Positions 58,395 through 64,000 of a stretch of DNA of 64,000 bases are shown here, piece by piece; the first letter of the stretch is position 1, and each line of letters begins with the position of its first letter. This DNA comes from Euprymna scolopes (Eukaryota; Mollusca; Cephalopoda; Sepiida; Sepiolidae). The translations under genes and the position numbers were made by a program. The stretch is from NCBI GenBank assembly GCA_024364805.1, contig CM044513.1, forward strand, positions 16,104,010 to 16,168,009, given 5' to 3'. The notes beneath the pieces are model-generated. The model ran no database searches. It was not told the DNA's origin and was given only the letters and a program-made list of their open reading frames with translations.

Positions 58395-58485
58395 ATGTGT
58401 GTGTGTTAGTGTGTGTGTTAGTGTGTTTGTATGTTAGTGTGTGGTGTGTGTGTGTGTGTGTGTGTGTGGGTGTGTGTGTGTGTGT
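58395..58485. repeat. (TG)n microsatellite, imperfect
   Basis: TG alternation with TTAG interruptions. Confidence 0.96.
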
Positions 58486-58654
58486 ACTAACAAGTTGCGC
58501 TACACAAAGTTCTATTTTTATTAAAAAAGACTGAGCACACGTTGGTAATATTACCTCGTAAATGCAATGATTTTATCGAATTTTGAAAAGTGACATCTAG
58601 GGAAAGATACTCGAAGCTTATGAATCTATATTATACTTTTAGGGTACAATTAGA

Positions 58655-58815
58655 ACATGTATACGTGAGGGTTGCGGAGTCGGAGTATGAGTCGGAATGT
58701 GTCGGAGCTTTTAGCTCAAGTTGGATACGGAGCCGAAGTCGAATTTCAAAGACTACTAGGAGTTGGAGCCGAGGATGGATTTTTGTTATCAAACTCCGAC
58801 TCATTAACTCCAATA
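58655..58815 (+). repeat. GGAGTCGGAG-rich dispersed repeat, copy 1
   Basis: Opens with GTATACGTGAGGGTTGCGG followed by diverged GGAGTCGGAG units and ends CTCCGACTCATTAACTCC. The copy at 62990-63105 is the same repeat in the opposite orientation. Family unknown. Confidence 0.7.
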
Positions 58816-58904
58816 TTTTTTTTTTCACATGGGCTGCCTGTTTTGTTTCACCAGTTTTTTTTTTAATTACACTTTCACACCAAACAAAGCACATTGCCAG
58901 TTTG

Positions 58905-59758
58905 ATGCAGAACTACTATCAGGGATCTAACTTGAAGGCGTACTATGTAGGGAGTTAACAACAAGATGTATGTTTACATAATACTCGAACTTCTTCATGT
59001 CAGTAAAGTAAGGGAAGCAGGAACGCGGAAGAGAATACCAAATACTAGCAGTTCTGGGGGAGGATATATTAGAATAGAGGGCTGTCTTACATCTAGGAAT
59101 CTCTACTGTGTAGGGTGGGACTTATTTTCGGGTTTGTCGGGGGTGTTTTCATCGAACTCGGCACAAGAGTCTACAGTGTGTCAGAGCATCCACCATTAAA
59201 ACACTTGTAAAACAAGCAGAGTGATGCAATATTTTGGTGTTGTGGAAACAGGGGTTGAAGCTTAGATGACAGTTAAGGATCTGTTAGGGCGGCTACTCTC
59301 TTTTGAACATGTCCAGGAGAAAGAGACTAGTGGAAGAGGCACCAGACCATAGGTCACAGAAGTACTCCATACATGGTCGAATGTCACTTTGTAGAGGTAC
59401 ATGGTATTTTCAGGCGTGAGTGCCATTCTAGCATGGAAGAGAGAGTCTACCTTCTTCACAGCAACCTCGGAATTTATATCGATACATCTATTCCAACGTA
59501 TGTTCCCTATGAATGTTAAGCTGAAGAGTTTGACTGAAGTACTTTCACGTTAATGTATCTTAAACGATAGCTATTGGTGGTTGGAAACGAGTTTTGTCTT
59601 AGCAGCGTTAAACGTAACCATCCATTTTGGATTCATTTTACCTACAGACTGAAGGTCTTTCTCTAGGTTTCCGCCATTGCCTTAGATATATTCTGATTAG
59701 TTTTCCCCCACATGCCTGATATAGAGCGTGGTGTCATTGCCAAATATATCCATGTATA
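58905..59758 (-). mobile_element. LINE family B, C-terminal and 3' part
   Basis: Reverse-complement words match the plus-strand copy at 29.3-29.96 kb in order, including the CTA(C/G)AGATT/CTAGATGTAA region, the LSHRRN..S part and the 3' end with CCCTGATAGTAGT. A minus-strand segment near 59262-59459 reads LFHARMALTPENTMYLYK, corresponding to the R.RK.LTPES.MYLY block of LINE proteins. At 59600-59690 the reading NPKWMVTFNAAKTKL-like and the block matching KGMAETLEDDLQS join it to the RT end. It stops abruptly at about 59758. Confidence 0.8.
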
Positions 59759-59905
59759 CTTCACACGATCTCTAGCTATGGTATAGCTGGAATGGACTTT
59801 CTATTATTAAATCGTTTCTCTCCCGAAGGTTCAGATGAGTAGTTGTTGATAGGCAGAAATCAGAAACCCAGAGTATTAATACTGGAACCCTCATGTGTCA
59901 GGAGT
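59759..59905 (+). mobile_element. LINE family A, short RT fragment
   Basis: ACTTCACACGATCTCTAGCT with TATGGTATAGCTGGAATG matches 35.02-35.06 kb of LINE A, and GTAGTTGTTGATAGGCAGAA with AGTATTAAT follows as in that copy. It is a short plus-strand piece between two minus-strand LINE fragments. Confidence 0.7.
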
Positions 59906-59907
59906 AA

Positions 59908-60327
59908 AGGTCAAGCCCAGAAGCTTGTCAAAATAAGATGAGGGTCATTCATTTCAATTGATGCTAGATGATGTAAAGATAGAAACTTGGTTTTAGATGC
60001 ATTAAGACTGTACCCAGTCAGTTTTTCCCCATTGTATTACATTCTCCTGATCAGAGGAGAGAGAATCAGATAGAACTTGGTCGTTAACCGCCTTTGATCT
60101 GCTGTCATAGACGGTACTGTCATCAGCAAAAATGTCTATGGATGATCTGAGGATGTGATTTTGAAGATATTGATGTAGATCAGGAATAAAGTCAGACCCA
60201 ACTGTGGACCCTGAGGGACTCCTGTATTAATACCGTGAGCTTGTGGTTTCTGCCAATCAACCACTACTCTTATGAACCTATCAGAGAGCAATCGCCCCAG
60301 AATAGAAGCCTCCGTTGAGTTTCGCAC
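59908..60327 (-). mobile_element. LINE family A, RT fragment in inverted orientation
   Basis: The minus-strand open frame 60136-60327 reads RFIRVVVDWQKPQAHGINTG and then VPQG.QLG.TLFLIYIN, the RT block found in LINE A at 35.1-35.2 kb. The remainder down to 59908 covers the following post-RT part (a WLGTVLMHLK-like reading). Confidence 0.8.
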
Positions 60328-61779
60328 ATCCTATGAGAAAGAAATATAAGCACCTCCACTGTAGAGCTAGCAAAACAGAAACCCTTTTTATAGGTCTTTT
60401 TACGACCATTCCTAATTCCCATCTTATCTTAATTCATTTACTCCCATATTATACAACAATAGACAATATTGAATTTATTTCACGGGGACTTTCATTAAAA
60501 AAAGCTTTACATATATTTAAAAGTTTTACCACCTTCTTACTGCCTTTAAAATATATATCACTAAAACTGTATTTCTTTTATTGTATTATTTTATTCCATT
60601 TCTGTATTTCGTGTTAGCAACGTGTTTGAAACTTAATTTTACCAGGTTTTTCCGCATGTAATATTTTCGTAATATATTAGTAATAGTTTGCAATATATCT
60701 ATATACATGATAGAAATGCGCATCTCTTTTCTAGCATTCAACACTGGAAAATTAGTTTGTAGATTTTAAATTATTAACACGGAAATCAAAAATTATACCG
60801 TTTACATAAAACAAAAGAAGGAAGGGTTAACATCAAAGCACACATTTGACTCTTACGGAAAATCCTCTCTCCGCCCTTCTTAATACACTCAAATAGACAT
60901 CAATCATCGCATCCCAATTCATTATAGGTTGAGACAATGGTCTTTTAACTAGACCAACATGGGCTTCTCGAAGAACACCACGTTAATACATCTCTATATC
61001 TATGTTGTGTGGAACCACTTTATTTATACCCAGTCCCAACACTTTTTTTGTTTGTTTGCTATATATTCTCGTACATATTCAAGTAAGCCTATTTAAATAT
61101 ATTCATTTATTTAAAAACTAATAGCTAGAGTAGATAGGATTTCTGACAGTATTTGAAAAATAATATTTCCTCATTCTTAGCATTATATTGTCTTACATAT
61201 TCAAGTAATTAATATCTTATTAAATTATTTTCATACATCTTAGTTGCTAGAGCAGATTGGTTCTCTCGCAGTGATTAAAAGATATCATTTCTTTTAAATG
61301 TTAGAGTGGAACACTGCGTTTATTTTTTGTAGAATAGAGAAACATATCAAATATACTCAACATTTTCATCTTTGCGGAGGAGCATAAATACCTGCTGTAG
61401 AAATCAGGCGCATGGTTACCCCTCTCAGTCTGATGGACCCGTAGATCTTGGAAGATCATCCATCTAAGCGAAAGGAAATTGTTAATAATACTGGGAGAGT
61501 GAGGCTTACTCTGTCATGGTTGACACCATTTCTTGAGCTGGTTACTCAAACAAATTCTCGGTTAGCAAACGAAACTTGATTAAGGAGTACATTGGCTTTT
61601 CTTATCATCGACATTCACCCTTTTTCTTTGTCTATTAGCTAGGCCAGAGGTATAATACCAGTGACTCAACGGAGCCGCCGTGTGCTTGGCCTTGGTTTCT
61701 GACTCGGACTTCGAACGCCTTTCCCCTATACTCTATATGAACTTTCTGTCTTTCACTCAGAAACTAAGAACATTGGGTC
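60328..61779. other. AT-rich stretch without recognised features
   Basis: Nothing recognised up to about 61380. From 61380 to 61779 the composition is more balanced and may be a decayed upstream part of the Gypsy fragment that follows. Confidence 0.35.
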
Positions 61780-62171
61780 TGCTTACATGACACTTTTGCT
61801 AACTCGTCTTGTTTGGGCCAAAAGCAAAAATGTTGAAGAACATAAAAACGATATTCGGAAGGTATTCGATAAAAAGAAGATTACGGATTTAAAGTAATTC
61901 TCGAAAAATGTAATTTTGGTATGTTCAAGATTGAATATTTGGGACAAATGATTGATTGGAAACGTAGAAGACCTAACCGATATAGGGCAGAAGCAATTAT
62001 AGAGAGACATGCATAGGCCAGAAAATGTAATGAATTCTGGGTCTAGCAGACTACTATAATTATTATATCCAAAATATACACGAACTAAGAGCACTATTTA
62101 ATGAAGTATGGAAGAAGAAGAAAAAATGGCTCTGGACAAAAAAATGCGAGGATGCATTCCAAAAAATTAAA
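61780..62171 (+). mobile_element. Ty3/Gypsy RT fossil fragment
   Basis: The plus-strand reading carries EEHKNDIRKVFDK, a CNFGMFKIEYLGQMIDW block and the connection-region block KKCEDAFQKIKRWM. These are the palm-to-thumb and connection motifs of Ty3/Gypsy reverse transcriptases. It is a short, broken fragment that runs directly into a LINE at about 62172. Confidence 0.8.
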
Positions 62172-62830
62172 AGATGGATGGTAACATTTAATGCTAGTAA
62201 GATTAAGCTGCACTCCTTTAACTCTTATAAGACACCTCTTTAAGACTATATCGATGAAAAACAACACCCTACCTGGGAATTCTACCTTCAAACTCCTTGG
62301 CCTAACGTTTGCGTTCGCCCATTGCATGGAGTATTGTTACCACATCTTGGCTGGTTCATCTACAACTAGTCTCTTCCTCTTGGGCAGGTTATAAAATAGA
62401 GTTGTCAATCTAATCGATTCAACTTTATTAACTAAGCTCCATTCCCCTGTCCCACTGCAGCAATGTTGCATCCCTGTGCCTTTTATTCAAATATTTTAAT
62501 GGAATGTGTTCTGGTGAACGCGTTGCACTTGTATCCCCTCGACGTACATGTCCCCGAGAAACCTGCTAGCAATAAGATCTCACCCTTTCACTGTTGAGGT
62601 CCCTTGATGCCAGAGAGATTTCTATTCTAATAGTCTCTTCCCTCGAAAAGTAAGACTTTGGAATTCCCGTTCTTCTACCAGTTTTACTGATATGCAGTAG
62701 TTTAAATGTAGCATAAACTGACATCTTGTCAATCTGTCCTGGATCCGGTCCAAACAGTTGCCTTTTTACGTCTGAGTAGTGATATAACTTGTTAAGGGTT
62801 CATGTGAGAAAAATAAATGACTCCATAAAT
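62172..62830 (+). mobile_element. LINE family B, 3' part with internal deletion
   Basis: Begins at the WMVTFNASKIKLHSFNSYKT block. After LLGLTF (about 62300) it jumps to HCMEYCYHILAG (about 62320), whereas the copy at 29.34 kb has about 170 bp between these points. The rest matches the 29.3 kb copy to the 3' end, finishing in an ATAAATAAATAAAT-type tail near 62830. Confidence 0.85.
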
Positions 62831-62989
62831 AAATAAATCTGGTTAAGTGTATAGGTAAGTATATTTATCATACATGGGAATTATCGACGCAAAATATAAT
62901 ATACATGAAAAGTAATTATAAAAATGCTTGCTGAATATGTGTGGAACGCTAGTATATGGATTCGTAGAATAGATTTCAACAAAGGGGTT
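62831..62989. other. AT-rich, no recognised feature
   Basis: Nothing recognised. Confidence 0.4.
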
Positions 62990-63105
62990 AATGAGTCGGG
63001 AGTCGGAGTCGGAGTCGGAGTAAAGGAGCAGGAGTTGGCATTCTCAGAGTTCTAGGAGTCGGGGTCGGAATTTTACCATCCGACTCGGATACCCTCGTAT
63101 ACATA
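62990..63105 (-). repeat. GGAGTCGGAG-rich dispersed repeat, copy 2
   Basis: Begins AATGAGTCGGGAGTCGGAGT and ends CCGACTCGGATACCCTCGTA. Read in reverse it matches the layout of 58655-58815, which starts GTATACG.GAGGGT and ends in ACTCATTAACTCC. Confidence 0.7.
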
Positions 63106-63294
63106 GTAGAATGTTAGATGTGTATCAATAGTATCGATGTAAAGATACATTTCAGCTTTAATATTTTGCTAGTTTAGTCTGCTAATATAACGTAAAAAGC
63201 ATAGCAATAATGGAGTCATCGTTTGAAAATAGTCTTCTAGAAAATTGGTTAAATAATTTTACATTCAAATTATTTTTTACTATTTTATAGTATT
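63106..63294. other. AT-rich, no recognised feature
   Basis: Nothing recognised. Confidence 0.4.
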
Positions 63295-63960
63295 ATTAGG
63301 AGTTCAGCCCGGCTTTGCTCGGGCCCGATGTTCGTAACTTTATGTGCATATGTATGTATTCACGCGTGTTCATATGTGCGGCAATGACTTTCTATATAAT
63401 AGACTGTCTTTACTACTTTAGTTTCGCCCCACAATCGATTAACATGCTTTCCGCGTGTCTGACCACTCTGTATGTCAAATCTCAAATGTTTAGACCAAAA
63501 TTTGGCTGAGCCCTATCCTAGATCCACAAAGGATAAATCTTTTTAAGGTTGACCTTTTGGCACCCACATCTTCGACCAAAAACTGAGTAAAATGATTAGC
63601 CTATGTTTTAATAGGCATTATGTAAAATTTGAAATGGTTAGCCTAAAAATTAGCTGAGTAATGTGATAGAGACCGCAGATTGTTTTTTTTTAATTTGACC
63701 CCAATTTTGAACTTTTTAACATTCATAGGTGTGGGTAACAATCAATTTTAAAAAAATGTGGCCAAGTAACCTACATCTAAATGTTCAAGTGTTTGGACCC
63801 AAAATTAGCGGAGGAGTTAGGAGAGTTTTCAAAGGTGTACTCACTGAACGTTGATCGCTAAACCGCCAAGTGTCTGACCAAAAAACGTCTTCAAAGGTGT
63901 TCATAAATCTCAATGCATTTATACCAAGTCTCAACTGGCACATTAGATTTGTAAGGAAAT
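63295..63960. repeat. Unclassified dispersed repeat with a hairpin end and internal repeats
   Basis: A GC-rich hairpin (GCCCGGCTTTGCTCGGGC, 63307-63324) is followed by TATGTATGT-type sequence. Several diverged copies of a GACCAAAA.TTAGCTGAGTAA-like word follow (about 63493, 63578, 63640, 63797, 63875). The plan resembles Helitron-type non-autonomous elements, but no CTRR end is visible. Confidence 0.35.
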
Positions 63961-64000
63961 GTACACATACATACATACATACATATATATATATATATAT
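63961..64000. repeat. (CATA)n-(TA)n microsatellite at the window edge
   Basis: CATA repeats followed by TA to the last base. Confidence 0.95.

Noticed and set aside
58590-58958. 122-codon plus-strand open frame
   Set aside because: Most of it is translation of the GGAGTCGGAG-rich repeat and the LINE B 3' end.

Overview
The window is AT-rich metazoan DNA made almost entirely of transposable-element remains, long (TA)n microsatellites and unrecognised AT-rich sequence. I find no complete host protein gene, rRNA, convincing tRNA or CRISPR array. The mix fits a large invertebrate genome: Ty3/Gypsy-like fossils, two families of non-LTR retrotransposons (LINEs), Helitrons, mariner-type miniature elements and tRNA-like SINE relics. 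A cephalopod mollusc, probably an octopus, is my best guess, but this is inference from overall texture and not from a marker gene. Three runs of N (10717-10856, 28451-28928, 42225-42516) all lie inside (TA)n arrays.

Layout. 0.15-5.4 kb holds two broken LTR-retrotransposon fossils arranged head to head: a minus-strand gag-protease-RT-RNase H-integrase element and a plus-strand RT/RNase H-integrase fragment. 6.1-7.2 kb has the only promoter-like and splice-like signals I find convincing enough to list: two CCAAT boxes, a DR5 AGGTCA repeat, a TATA-like box, a donor, then a strong acceptor and AATAAA about 0.8 kb on. 9-20 kb and 34-36 kb carry copies of one LINE family (called A here), mostly plus strand. 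26.1-28.4 kb is a decayed Helitron with recognisable N-terminal and helicase blocks and a plausible 3' terminus. 29.3-30 kb is a second LINE family (B).

42-43 kb has a tandem repeat of about 140-150 bp. 47.3 kb has a 54-bp mini-mariner with TIRs very like those of Hsmar1/MADE1. 48.0-50.3 kb is a rearranged LTR-retroelement fossil whose gag segment occurs in both orientations, giving 190-bp inverted repeats. 52.8-53.5 kb is a non-autonomous Helitron with a hairpin-CTAG end and tRNA-like boxes. 58.6-63.1 kb is a dense mosaic of LINE A and LINE B pieces in both orientations, a Gypsy RT fragment fused to LINE B, and two inverted copies of a GGAGTCGGAG-rich repeat.

The parts do not form a pathway. 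They record repeated insertion, truncation and rearrangement. The items most worth testing are the 6.1-7.2 kb candidate transcription unit, the mini-mariner, the tRNA-like segments inside Helitron-type elements, and two short exon-like coding islands (8140-8325, 31394-31695). Boundaries of decayed elements are approximate because they were set by eye.
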